A DNA stretch of 64,000 nucleotides from Anas platyrhynchos (lineage: Eukaryota; Chordata; Aves; Anseriformes; Anatidae), in NCBI RefSeq assembly GCF_047663525.1, contig NC_092591.1, positions 30,661,001-30,725,000 on the forward strand. Direction: 5' to 3'. The notes below the pieces were generated by a model, which searched no databases, was not told the DNA's origin, and saw nothing but the letters and a program-made list of their open reading frames with translations. Below, piece by piece: positions 50,501-63,295 of this stretch (positions are counted from its first letter, which is position 1; every line of letters begins with the position of its first letter). A program made the position numbers and the translations under genes.

Positions 50501-53500
50501 TTCACATCAGAGAAACACTGCATGGCCACAACTTCTGCTTGGGACTGAAGAGCTGGGGGCTGCCTGCCAGTTGGCTGGGAAGGTGACAGAGCACTGGAAC
50601 AGGCTGCCCAGTGAGGTTGTGGAGTCTCCTTCTCTGGAGATATTCAAAACCTGCCTGGATGCAATTCTGTGCACCATGTGTTAGGTGACCCTGCTGGGCA
50701 GGGGGGCTGGACCGGGTGATCTCTGGTGATCATCTATTCTGTGGTTCTGTATTCTGGCTGCTCAGGAGATGTTAACGCAGTGTGTGCGTACACTATATGT
50801 GGCTGAAGCTAGTGCTGCTTTGGTCCTCCAGGTTTTGCACCAAAAATACAGGCAGAGAAGAGAGGTCCTTGAACCTCTCAGGCTGGATCTCAGCTGAAGA
50901 CAATGATCTGTATTTTTGCTGGCCTGGAAGAATCAGTTCGTGTGCAAGGAACACGCTGCTGTTCTCATCCTCCATTAGCTGCAGGGCAGAGGACACAGAA
51001 GACTGCAAGGATTCCTCCGTTTGAGTGGGCTGCTCAAGTTTTGTGAAGTTACACAAGACAACTGGGCCTGGAAAATTTACATCTCATTCAACAAACCATG
51101 CTAAAAAGTTGACACAAAGCACACGGTAATAGGACAGATCTTAGTCTTTGGTTTTCCAAATGCATGAGTTTGGCTCTACCCTGCACTGAAATTCTGCTTG
51201 CCGCTTTGGGAAGCATTTGTTCTGTTTGGACACTGAGATGCTGTACATGGGGAGACGTGCTCTCTTTGAGGCTATGCCTTTCTGAGTAAATAGATCTTCT
51301 TGCTAAGAAATATAACGTGGATTAAATAGGTTCAGACCAACAGCATTTGCACATCTTACTCTTGCACTCCATTCTTTTCCAGTTCATTGTTCCCAGCTTG
51401 AAATTCCCAAATTATTCCATTCCATTTTTCTAATTTCTCAAAAAGCAAAGCCCCAGCGCAGGATCCCAAGAATAGTCACTGCTTCTTTCCATCTGTGCGT
51501 GATGATGCTCCAGTACCAAAACTCCCAGGAGGAAGAGAGGAATCTTTAATCATGTTTGCAACAGTAAAGACCTGCATTGTATCCCTGGTTTTGCCACAGC
51601 AGCTTCAAGCAGTCAAGTTTCTGGGACAATTTGATAAGAACAAGGGTGCCACACAGATTGCCATGTTTAAAAAAAATAAAAAATAAAAATAGAATCATTT
51701 GGCTTTATTAAGTTTTGAGCAGCCCTTCTTAAGCCTGGTGCCTTTTCGTGAGTCACTGGTTAGGACCCTTTCAATTGAAATCTTTAAAAGGTGCATTCTC
51801 GACTCTCCAGTGAAAACCAGCTCCCTTCTAGTGGTAGGTGCAGGTTGTTTACAAACTTGTGGAGAAACCAAAATTGTAGAAAGGGAACTCGTAGGTCAGA
51901 CTACAGGGGATTTCTTTTTTTTTTTTCCTTTTGGTTTGCTTTGATTCTATTACTTTGCCAGGGACTGACCCAAAGGACTTGGAAGTCCGATGGAAAGCTC
52001 AACCACGAGCAGCAGGGGCATGCCTGCTGCTAGGCTGGAAGCCACCAGCATCTTTCCAGCATCGTTGGTGGGTTTTGTGTCAGCCCCTGGAAATGTTTTC
52101 CAATTGATATTAATTTTAAAATGACATCTTGATTTCTTCCCTGTACAAACAGACCTGCTTGTCACTTACACATATTTACCTGTGTTCAACATACAGGTTT
52201 GTGTTTTTCTTTTTATTGTTTTATTTTTTATCATTTTTTTAACTTTCTTTCAAAAACAATATGCTGCTAGATACATTTCCTGGAGGGAAATGGACACCTA
52301 CCTACACACAAAGCTATAGAGCTAATTTATACCTTGTTGAATTTATAATCTTGTCTATGCTTATATGGACACTTTGTATGGGCTGCAGCTCAAACCTTAA
52401 AATAGTCAAGAATTTTTCCTTTCCCATATAGTATTCTATTTACTTTGACTTAAAAAAAAACAAGCGTATAAATGCAATAATGCAGGTAGACTAGAAATAC
52501 TAGATTGAAAATTAAAGTAGTTTAGCTTGTCCCATTGTGACTGACAGTGTTGTATGACACCCAACGCTGTACCCTAACATTTTCCAGGCTTTCTACGTAG
52601 CTGAATCTAGTATTAGCTTTGAAAACCCATTGTATGAGTGGTGGGTGGATGGGTTGGAAACGTGTGCTCTCTACACACTGTATGTTACTCACATCAGAAG
52701 CTGTATGGCCACTCCATATGCTGTGAAACTGTAAATGATTCCCAATACACCTGTAACTCTTACCAGGATTGTGAGAAATAAACTATATATAGATATCTAT
52801 ATATACATATAGATATATTGAATAATTCCTCATGTGAGCATCTTTGTGTATGTGGTGTGTGAGTGAAAATGGCTATCCTTCCTCTCACTCCTCAGCTGTG
52901 GCCATGTTTCCTGCAGGCTGAATATTTGCTAGGATTAGAGATCCCAATATGAACCATAATGCAGGGCAGTCCTTGCCCCGAATCAACACCAGCCTACCCA
53001 AGGAAGGTAGGCAAAGAAAGATTATTTTTATTATTCCCAGAGAGAGATGAGGTGTAGAACAGCTAAACGACTTCTTCAGAGCCACCCAGGAAATGCCTCC
53101 TGACTCCAATGATCCCCATTCTGTAGGCTGGTCTCCAGTCTTTGCTGCAGTATGAAATGCTCTCCCCACCAAATAAACTCTCTGATTTGCTTGGTTTTGT
53201 TTTTAAGTTGGCCTGGGATTGTCCATCCTCACGAGGAGTAAAACGAGCATCCGTCTGGTGTCCGTGTCTGACGAGAGGGGAGGAGGTTTGGCAGTACATG
53301 TCACTGCGAATAGCGGCCATCATGCTACATGCTAGCTCCAAACGGGGGCTCTGCAGGTATCTGCAGGCTTTTGGAAGTGAGTCCTGCAAGAACTGGGAAG
53401 ACAAAATCCCTCATTGTAAATCCCTTGGGGCCAGGAGAAAAGGGCAGCCTTTAGTTGCCAAAGCTTTAATTGCCTGTGATTCTTGCTGCAGAAACACAGC

Positions 53501-55639
53501 TCAGGGCTCAGGTTTTTAGCCTGTCTTAATATTCAAAAAAGCAGAAGCATAAATAAACTCTTGTCTGAGTCCAAGTCCTGACTCTGAGGACCTGCGACAG
53601 GTGGATTCCTGGCCCTCCAGCTAGGATGTGTAAAGCATCACATATATTGGGACAGTGAGGAAGCGCAGAGCCGTCTGGGCAGGGGTGGAAACCTGCCCTG
53701 CCCTACACGTACTGCGTGAGAGCATCACTGCAACATCATTGGCAAATGCACAGCGAGCGCAAGCGTTTTCCAGAAATGTTCTTGCTCAGTCCTGAGTGTC
53801 CCAGCGGGTGGGCACGGCTGTGATGTAGCTTATTTGCAGATGCCCTATGGAATGCAAGGTACGTCTGCACACAGACACGTCTTAGATATTCCCCATCCAT
53901 CCTTCCTCACTGTCCTCCACCTTTTTCCCTGCACATGTTAACAGAAATTTAAAAAGTATGAAAAGCAGAGGCAATGTTTACAGTTATCTTAAGCTATACA
54001 CTGCTTTTCCCCACTCCTTTCAATTCTAGCCCTCATTTAGCCAAACAAAACGGTGTGATTCCAAATCACTGCACTCTAAACAAGAAACACTGTGGTTATG
54101 TTTTACCAGACCAGGTTCAAAGAGGAAGCACTCAGCTAACTTAACATAACTGAAACATCCAGGCTCTACCAAACTGAACAGTCTGCATGAGGTAGCAAAT
54201 AATTTTTATTGTCCTTGTTATCCTACTGCAGTGCTAGTTACTACTCATGCTTGTTACCCTCCCAAAATAAGCAGACAGAGAGACTGCAAAGCTCATCCAG
54301 TGCTTGCTGGAAGAGAAATCAACAGAAGAGCATTTACAAAAACTACCAGCACGTGCTCTGATAAAGCTGAGATTATGGCACCTACAGAGCAGTGACCAAG
54401 AATTAAGACGTCACTACATAGTCTAATTTCCTAGGAACTGGGGCTCTCTCACATGCATTTTTTTCTTTATGTCTTCACTTTCAATCATTGTCAAGTCCTC
54501 TAATGCTTTGTATTTTGGACAGTCTGGGGAGGATGCTAAGAGCTGATGGAGTAGGATTTGAGACAGCAGTTGCTTACTGCTCATGGATTTAAAAAATAAA
54601 ATAAAATGGACTCACAAGTAAGGAATAAGGAGCATAAATCCAGTGCTCAGTGCCATAAAGGCTAAAGCTGCTGGAGTGTCACCAAGCTCCCCCCACAAGG
54701 TGGCTAAGCTGAATAGTGCAAGGTACCTTTGAGTTTTGCTTGGTTTTAATCTGGTTCTGGTAGTTAAGCTGGAGTAATGAGAGAAGAGCATCCAGGTGTC
54801 TCTGCAATTAACCAGTCTGCGGTTTCAGAACGCACTTCTGGAGAGGAAAGGAGACTGACGGGCGGGTGATTGAACAGACAGACAAGCAGACAGTATGATG
54901 GCATGATCTTTATTTCCTTTAAGAAATCTGGCTGGATATCAGGTCTCGTCAAATAAATAAACAAACAAATAATGGCAGAATTGTACTGTCTTCATTTTAT
55001 ACCCATCATTTTGTAATGGCATTGTTTCTTTATAATGCTCTAGCAAACATCAAGACGTAAACCTAATAAATTACCACAAGGATGAAAAATGCAGAAACTA
55101 AACAAGGCTGGCAAAAAAAATCACAATTCTTCCAGTGACACATAGAGCCAAAAGCAATGGCATCTGCAATAAATGCGTGTTTTTCTTGAGGAATAATATT
55201 AGTCATTAAAAATCGAGAGTAAATACAATTAAGATGATCTGAAAGAGAGATGAAGGATGGGAAGGACACTCTCAGGAAGGTTTGGGTGGCTTTATTTAGT
55301 TCTTTCTTATCTCCTGCATCAGAAACCTGTGTTCATGGGGCTTCATGGGGAGGCTTTCGGTACTCAGCTGGCTGAGGAGGGATTTCAGAAGTTGGAGCAG
55401 GATCGGAAACCCAACATCTCATCAGGGCATCGAACACTTGCTGACATTGCGACGCTCACATCTGCTTTTCCATTTCCAACACGCTGACACTGCCTTCCCC
55501 TTCACAGCCTGGGGTGGCCAACACATGCCTCCAGTCAGTATCAATGTGGGGTGGGAGGGTATGAAACTAATGAAACTAGCACAGAATATCCACACAAAAC
55601 CCGATGAGGGGAAGCACTGAAGCCAACAGGGCGCTGACT
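47561..55639. other. Intergenic stretch between CEND1 and GATD1
   Basis: No coding exon supported. It contains (TAA)n at 48664-48697, a CR1 fragment at 50575-50758 and a 22-bp AT palindrome at 52784-52805 next to an AATAAA. The remainder is AT-rich single-copy-looking sequence. Confidence 0.4.
50575..50758 (+). mobile_element. CR1 LINE 3' end, sense
   Basis: 'gagcactggaacaggctgcc' and 'cctgcctggatgcaattctg' are the CR1 3' region. It runs into the tail with 'ctattctgtggttctgt'. Moderately diverged. Confidence 0.85.
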
Positions 55640-55823
55640 ACGAGGGGAAACACAGGGAGCGGCCACCACAGGGTGCGGGGGCGGCGGGCGGGAGGTTTAA
55701 AAGGCGGCGCGGGCCGCTCATGGCCGCTCCCCTCACGGTCGCTCCCCCCCTTCGGCTCCCTCTGCGCATGCGTGGCTGGGCCGCATGAGGAGACGGCCGC
55801 CGCCCCCGCCGCCCGGCTCCGCC
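55640..55823 (+). promoter_or_regulatory. GATD1 CpG-island promoter
   Basis: CpG-rich sequence runs from about 55650 through exon 1 to about 55960. It has no TATA box and fits a housekeeping promoter. An in-frame ATG at 55785, 13 codons before the chosen start, could extend the N-terminus with a proline run; family members begin at the later ATG. Confidence 0.7.
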
Positions 55824-58800
55824 ATGTCGGAGCGGCTCGGCAAGCCCACCTGCCTCATCGTCGCCAGCGCCGCTGCCGCCGGTGAGAGGCCGCCGGGTCC
55901 CTTCCTCCTCTTCGTCCGGGGGCTGCGCACCCCCTGTCCCCTTCCTGGGCTTCCCAGGCACGCCTGAGGGAAACGAGCGCCTTCCCTTCTGCCCTCCTTC
56001 CCCTCCGTGTTGCGCCCCCAGTCCGCAGGGATGCGGTGCTCGCAGCCTTGTTTCTCCCCCAAGGAGGCTGTGGTTTCCTCTTAAAATACCTCTCTGAGAT
56101 CCTTCAGAGCTTGTAGGATGAGCAGGGAAGCCCGAGTCTTTGCGCCTCGCTAGGTGAAGCGTGCTGGTGTCGGGGATGCTAAAACACCGCTGTGCTTTCC
56201 TCACACCGCCGGGCTCCTCTCTTCCAGGTGTGTCAGCCCAGTCCTTCCTTCACTGCTTCACGCTCACCAGCTCTGCTTTCAACCTGCAAGTCGCCACCCC
56301 TGGGGTAAGTAAAAACGAGTAAGTAAAAATCACAAAGACTTTTGTGATTTCAGCCTGGAACCAATTGATATCTCCATTGATAAGGGAGAAGTACGCTAAT
56401 TTCTTTTCTTTGAGATGCTTTATTTGCTTACAGATTAAGACACACTTCTTTTTACTGCTGATTTCTTCATATTGATCCTGAATATGAGCATGCCATAGTA
56501 TGGTTCCAAACTTCTCTGTCCAGTATCCTGGACACTCTTAACAACGAGCATCCAGACAAGTATTTGAGAATCACTTCAATGGAAAAACTTGGAAACTTAA
56601 GGTTTTTGAGAGCTAAAGTCTCTCAAAATCCTATGTTTATCTGTCAGGAAACATAGCAGAAGTCTGCAGTGATACTAACCACAGTCTTTGAACCATGTTT
56701 CCACTAGGGGAAGTCAGTTGATTTTGTGGATGTGAATGAGAGCAATATGCGCTGGATACAGGACTTCCGCATGAAATCGTATGCAAACCCTGCCAAGTTG
56801 GAGTCAATTGATGGTAAAGTCTTCACTGTTGGCTACTGTGTCATTTCTATTTATGAGGGAAATATGCTTCTTTGCGTTAGGTCTTTAGAGGATACAGAAA
56901 AGGCATAAAAACTTGTGTATTAAGAGGAAGCTGTGGAAAGTAGTTTATTCTTACTTATCCTGCATTGGTAATTCCCTCTTACTATTCTATAGTATCATAC
57001 ATATTAGTAATTCTTGAAATAAACATTTTCCTAAAGTAGAAGCTAGCAGACAGTGCTTTTAAGCTTTGTGTAGGTAAGAATGTCTCATTAAAAAATTGTG
57101 TTCTATGTTTTAAGAACCACCTCTTTTTCTCTGTTCCACATAGATCTTGTAGTTTGCTTAGTTCTTCCAGTTTGTGAAGTTTCTGAGTGACTCAGGACAT
57201 CATCACATAAGTTTGTTAAATCTGAAATGGATTTATGGTCAGTTCTTTTATTTGTATTAGTCAGTTTCTGTTCCTTCTTATTAGGTGCTAGATACCACGC
57301 GTTGCTGATTCCAAACTGTCCAGGGGCTGTGACTGACCTTGCAAACAGTGGGTACCTGGCTAAGATATTGCAGCATTTCAGCACTGAGAATAGTAAGTGA
57401 ACATCATTAGATATCTTATTAAATCAAGTAATCCATACTACCTTGCTATTGTTGCAAGACTGTTACCTTCCAGTGACTTGTTCTGGGAAGTTCTTTACAT
57501 TGTAGTTGTAGAGTGTTGCAGCATACAGAACTGGAAGAGCTATTTTAGAAAAATGTATCTTCTCTTAAAAAGCACTATCTTTGTGCAAATCATAAAAATA
57601 ATAACAGTAGCTTTGGAATGTGTTTGTAAGAAGAAAGTTCTCTCCTCAGTGATGGAGAAATTGCTCTCTGTCAGTAGGGCTCAAGGTTTAGAGTAAGATT
57701 TGGGATGTACCAGAATAGTCATTAAGGCCCCAATAGATCAAAGCTTTTGGCTATTTGCTGATGAGCACAACTTCTCAAATATGCTTTGATTTTTTTTTCT
57801 CTAGAGCCTATCTGTGCGGTTGGACACGGTGTTGCAGCACTGTGTTGTGCCACCAATGAGGATAAATCCTGGGTGTTTCAGGGATACAGTCTGACAGGGG
57901 TAGGTTGAGCTTTCATCTGACTTCTTCTGTGTGGGGTCTTTTTCTGTTATGAGGCTCTCTACCTGTCCAGGGGTCTGTGACTTCAGGTGATGGTGCCAGT
58001 GTTTCTGGTCTTATCCTAGAACTTCCTACACACATAAGTTACCAGCCTGGTATGCTTAGTTTATGTTCAAGGTTTGGAGAATTGCCATTAGCCCAATACC
58101 ACGCATGAAGGGATTGTCTCACTTCAGCTCTCACATGGAGAGTGTTTTCCTTCCCACTATTTCATAAACTTTAGACTGAGTCTATGCTGGAAATGACTGC
58201 TGCAGCTCTTTGGATTAATAGCTGAGAGCTCTTAATTATTTTTTCTGTTGCACGAATGCTGGAGGTAGACTTTATTTCTTAAGGTGCTTGTTTTTGTTTT
58301 TTTTAATGGGTAGAGAAAGTTTCAGGGGTTGAGGAGAAAGGTGTTTAACTGTTTTTGAGTTAAAAGCTAGTTTGTACAAAGTATGCAGACACTGATGTTT
58401 TATGTACTGTGCTACTGCACTGCCTTTTTTCTGACCTTACAGACTACTTAAAGGGCAGTTAAACCTGTACACCAAGGTAATATAGCATTACTTCTAGAGT
58501 TGAAAATTTACACCCAAATAAATTAAGTTTATGAGACTCAAAAGCTATCATAGTGTCCTGATGTGCTTGTATTTGGTATTACAGTCTATGATAAAGCCTC
58601 TTAAATAAGAAGCATGATGTGGGCTAGCTATAGTTGGACTGGAAACTGTAAAATTCAACTTTTTTCTTTGTGTATAAAATGTCAACTAAATACTCTTATT
58701 TTCTTTTCATTTAAGCTGTTCTCATACTCAGCTCCCAGTGGAGTAATGTTATTTGGACTCCATGAGTGACACTCTAAATGTTCCAAATGTACATTTCAGT

Positions 58801-61800
58801 GTTGAACACCTAAGCAGGTCTCCTGCTTATATGAAGTTAATTGCATGCATGCTGTTCAGTGCCCAGGCCTGCACCCTCTACCTAGTTAAATATCTGATCT
58901 ATACCACACTCACCTCAGTGCAGATACATGATGTTCTTTTATCCTGTCTTGAATGGTTTATCCACAGAGTAGTTTCCTGAAAAACAATTGTACTAGAAAT
59001 ATTGGCTAGTGGTGTTGCGGAGTTGCTACATGCATGGCTTCAAGGTAAATGATCAGTGCTGCGAGATTAGGCTTTAGTTGAGAGTAAACAAATCTTGGTT
59101 TTGAGGGCTGAATGTTTGAATATCAGCACCTTTAGACCTTGATGACCTGAAGATCAAGCTGTCTGCTACTGGGAAAGAAGGTTCGCTAACACTTACACCA
59201 AGATCTTGACTTGTTTCTGGTGTCACTGCGTGATAATGCAGGAGTTCTCAGTATTTTTCCTTGACTTTGTTGGATGCTTTCTCTTTACTAATACCTCAAA
59301 GTGCATTAAATATGGAACAGGGATATATTTTTGTTTCTGCTTTAAAGCAGTTGGAATGGTTAAGTAAGCAAACTTGGTGCTGAGAATATTGAGCTGCCTT
59401 AGCTTCTTACTGGGGACACTAATCTTGAGGTAAAAATTTAATGCTTCCTGATATAAAGATCAAGTGTACTCCAGCAGACTTGCTGTGGGATGAAACACTT
59501 TGCTGCAGAGCTGTAATGCATCAAGATCTTTTTTTTTAATTAGGCTGTGATTCTGTCTGTTATGTGGATGCAAGATGTTTTCTTTTCCTATAGTGGTAAT
59601 AACATTAAATTCAATAATTCAATTCCTATGGCGACCAGTAGATTATATCACTTTATAATTTCTTGCTCAGAATATTTTAAAGCAACTCAAACTAGTAGTT
59701 TGGAAATTGAATCAAGCGGAATTCTAAAAAATGCAATTGCAAAGTATGATGCTGTGTTAATTCTTGGAAAGCTTCACAACTGAGGGGAGAGAGAATCATG
59801 GATGTGACATCTTAGAGATGTTGCTTAGCTATTCTAGTTAAATAAGAAGTGTTTAAATATCAAATGCATACAGTACAGATCTTTGGCTTGAATTCAGGAA
59901 CACTTCAGCTGATCTGCAAAAAGAGTTGTCACTTTTTTTCTCACATGGGAACTTTCAGTGTGCTCCTTATAGAAAATCTGTAGAAGCTGTCTGTGGTCAC
60001 TTAGTTTCCTGCTTTGCTTATGTTGCATTTTCTATGTACAGCTGGGAGGATGGTAGTGGAAACAGGAAACAATGACAGTTTTGCCTGGCTTATTTTTTAT
60101 AAAAGCAAGAATTATTTCTTTTTGATCTTTTTCAGCCCTCTGTGTATGAGCTAATAAGGCAGCCTAACTTTGCCAGTTTATCCATTATTGTGGAAGACTT
60201 CGTGAAAGATTCTGGAGCTACATTTAGTGGTACGTCACTCCCATTGTCCAGCATTTCATTTCATGGCCAAGTGTTGGAAATTAATGTCTGTATACCTATT
60301 TTATGCATGTGAACAGGACTTCGTGGTATCTAATCTTGCATTCTCATTTCACAGATATAACTGAATACCCTAGCAGGTTTGAAAAGATAAGAATAAGTGC
60401 CATGAAATACTGCATGTGGATAAGTAGGGCAGTACAGTAGAGCACATTGTCTATGTGGCTGTCCATACATACTTTTTTTAACCTATGGTAAGCGTGAGGT
60501 AACTTATCCTGCTGTGAAGACAGAATACATACTGCAGGGGAGAGTGTCTGCAGGAGAGTTTCCACTGATCTGCTGCTACACGGCCCATACCTGCAGGGAG
60601 ATGTCTGTATGGAAGCAGTGTGCTGCAGCTGCTTCCTGGCTACACAGCAGGGAGTATGTGCTGTGGTGGGAGAGGTTAAGTCATAGGGTCTGGGTCTTTT
60701 AAGCAAATTTGGCTTATTATTGAAAGCCAGAGGCAGTACACTGAATACTTCTGGTTATTCTGATCAGTTGTTCTCTAGCTTTGAATAAAATACTTGATGG
60801 TGAAACTAGTTTTGTAGCTTTTTTTCATTACTAGTCATTTTATTATTAGTAAAAATGTAGAAGTTTGCCTTTCAAACTGCAAAACCTGAAGTTCTGTACT
60901 GTGTGAGAGAAAATATCCATTTCAACATGTCACTTTCTCTAGAGTATTTCTGGATGTGCAGGAAAACATGTAATTTCCCTTTATAAGCTCCTTTCTTTCA
61001 GTACTGAAGAGCTACAGGGAGAAATAAAGACCAGAACCATTTACAGCATTTACAACCATTGTTTGTTTTTCAGCTGTTTAGTCTCCTATTTTGCTATTTT
61101 TTTGAATCTGCACTTAATGAGATGCATGTGGTATTTAAGTCAGCCTTTATTTAACAGAATAATGCCAGCCATTGAACTGATACAACTTGAGGTGGCGAGA
61201 TTAGATATTACATATGTGGCGTAGGTTGGAAATAGAACCAGGAACCTAATGCCACGCATCTATTTTTCCACTGACAAAAAAAGAAATGCCACACTTATCA
61301 AATTGTTGTATACTCTTTGCTTAATCCCCTTCTGTCCATGCCATCAATAGCCATCAGACTATTTGTGTGCTTAAATGGCATCTTCATGCTTTTTGAATGA
61401 GCTGCTGCTATGTCTTTCTGCATAATTGGTTCAGTACTGACAATTTATAAGTTGGTGTTTCAGTGGTGTATGTTATGTCGTGTGTTTGGCTGAAGAAGTG
61501 TTGACAAATTAAGCAAAAGAAGGAGAAGCATGAGTGGTTTGAAAGCAGTTTGCTGCACTTAGGTCAGTAAGAGGCTGGAAGAGGTGGAGGAGAAGGTAAA
61601 TTGGCTATTACTGACAAAATAAGGGTTCTGTCTGGAATGAAGTAACATAAAAGTACTGCTTGGAGTACTGAACAATTAACACACCAGAATTATAATTGAC
61701 CATAAAATAAGTGTGTTCCTGAAGGTTTTCTGTAACATCATAATCACAGCTTTGTCTTGCATAAGAAGAGTTTATACAAGGCAATTAGAACTTAGAAAGT

Positions 61801-62611
61801 TTTCTCTAAGGCTTGTGTTAGGAAAATCTCTTGATATATGCAGTTTACCTATCCGGTGTTAATTGAATTAAGGGACCAGTGTTGCTTACCACTAGCAAGT
61901 CCTCCAATTCAGGACTAGGGACTTGAGGTTGTCCCTGTCTGGGGTTATAGTTCATCATGTCCATCACCCAGGAAATTCTGGTTTTGTGCATTAGAGTTTT
62001 GAGATGAAATGCTGGAACTGAAGTAGTGTCCACTAACATCATACTTGTTGTTTTTCTCCTCTTGTATGTAGCCAGCAAGCCAGATGCTGTACACGTTGTG
62101 CTGGATAGGCACCTCGTGACAGGACAGAATGAGAATTCTACTCTTCCAGCGGTCCAGAATCTTCTTATGCTCTGCAATGTCAGGTAAGGCCATATGGGAA
62201 ATGAGAACAAGACCAGGTAGTGTCAAAGTATCCTTTGCTTCCAGGAGTCTTGTCCCCCAGACAATTTTTTTATCTAGCTGCTGAAGTGTGTTGTCTTTGC
62301 TTTATCTATTCAGTCTGAGTCTTTTGGAAAAAAGCATTTGTGAGTACTTAAAGTTTAAAATAGGGTAGGAAGTACACAGCTATCTATTGAAGCTGGTGGC
62401 ATAAAACAGTAGGCTTCGTTAAATATATCTGTTATGAGAAACATCTATTTTTTATGCATTGGCAAGTTAGCATTTGGTCAACTGTATTCTAGGATTCTGG
62501 GAATGAACAGATTTCTATTCTTTGGTAATAGCTTCGCTGTCTGTCTTTTTCATCTTGTCAGTTAGAAGAACACATGTAAATAACCACAAAAATCTTCTTT
62601 CATTCAGGTGA
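55824..62611 (+). CDS. GATD1: GATD1, DJ-1/PfpI-superfamily glutamine amidotransferase-like protein
   Basis: Coding exons: 55824-55881, 56228-56304, 56708-56813, 57285-57392, 57805-57899, 60136-60229, 62072-62183 and 62608-62611, all GT/AG with consistent phases, giving 217 residues (human about 220). The start ATG gives [15 protein letters not shown]. Recognisable family blocks are [59 protein letters not shown] and [16 protein letters not shown]. The fold is the class I amidotransferase/DJ-1 type, but the nucleophile-elbow cysteine is replaced: VGHG at about 122-125 has Gly where PfpI/DJ-1 proteins have Cys. That substitution is also in the human protein, so enzyme activity is doubtful. The last donor can be skipped without changing the protein (see findings). 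CEND1 lies upstream on the same strand, as in mammals. Confidence 0.93.
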
Positions 62612-63295
62612 ATGGGTGCTAGAAGCTGCCCCTTCCTGGCTGTGGACTAACAAGTCATGTCATGTTTGGATGTTTCATTCAGCAAGAAATGAAAGAGCAG
62701 GTCTCTTTGCAAACAGAATGGATGAAGATCCAGCAGGCTAAGGATTTCCTTGTCTGTTAACTGGATAAAACATATTTTTAAATGTCTATCCTGGACTATG
62801 AAGTGACTGACATTGAAGTGGCAATGTCAGGTTTTGCACACACTGAATGGATGAAGGTTGTGAATAAGAAAACTTGGAAGTGCATCACACCTCAGAAGCA
62901 ATTATGAAACCACCTTGCATTTGTTACTACATTTTTTTTAATTGCTTCTCTGTAGGCCATTAACTTAGAGTTGTGGGAAACTATCTCTTAAAGATTCATG
63001 ACCATGAGTATGATTTGATGAAGCTGAAGACCTTGCTTGAGGCTGACATTGTACTGACCATTAGTAATTCTACCCCAAAGAGCACTTGGACATTAGGGAA
63101 TCATCTGGCATTTGTGGTTTAAATATAAAAGTCTACATCTAGTGCTTCAGTGAAATGCAATTTCATGTGTTCTTACCTTTCTGCTGGTAGGTCACAAAGT
63201 TACTGTCTGAACTTTAAATGTCTGTGATGTTCATGTATCCTTAGAATGGAATGGAAAATGTATAGCTAAACAATAAAGCAGAGTCATTTGTTTTG
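62612..63295 (+). other. GATD1 3' untranslated region
   Basis: The last exon runs from the acceptor at 62606-62607 to just past an AATAAA at 63272-63277. No open frame of note lies in it. Confidence 0.65.
63272..63277 (+). terminator. Polyadenylation signal (AATAAA), GATD1
   Basis: Canonical hexamer about 660 bp after the stop codon, followed by a T/G-rich stretch within 40 bp. Confidence 0.7.
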
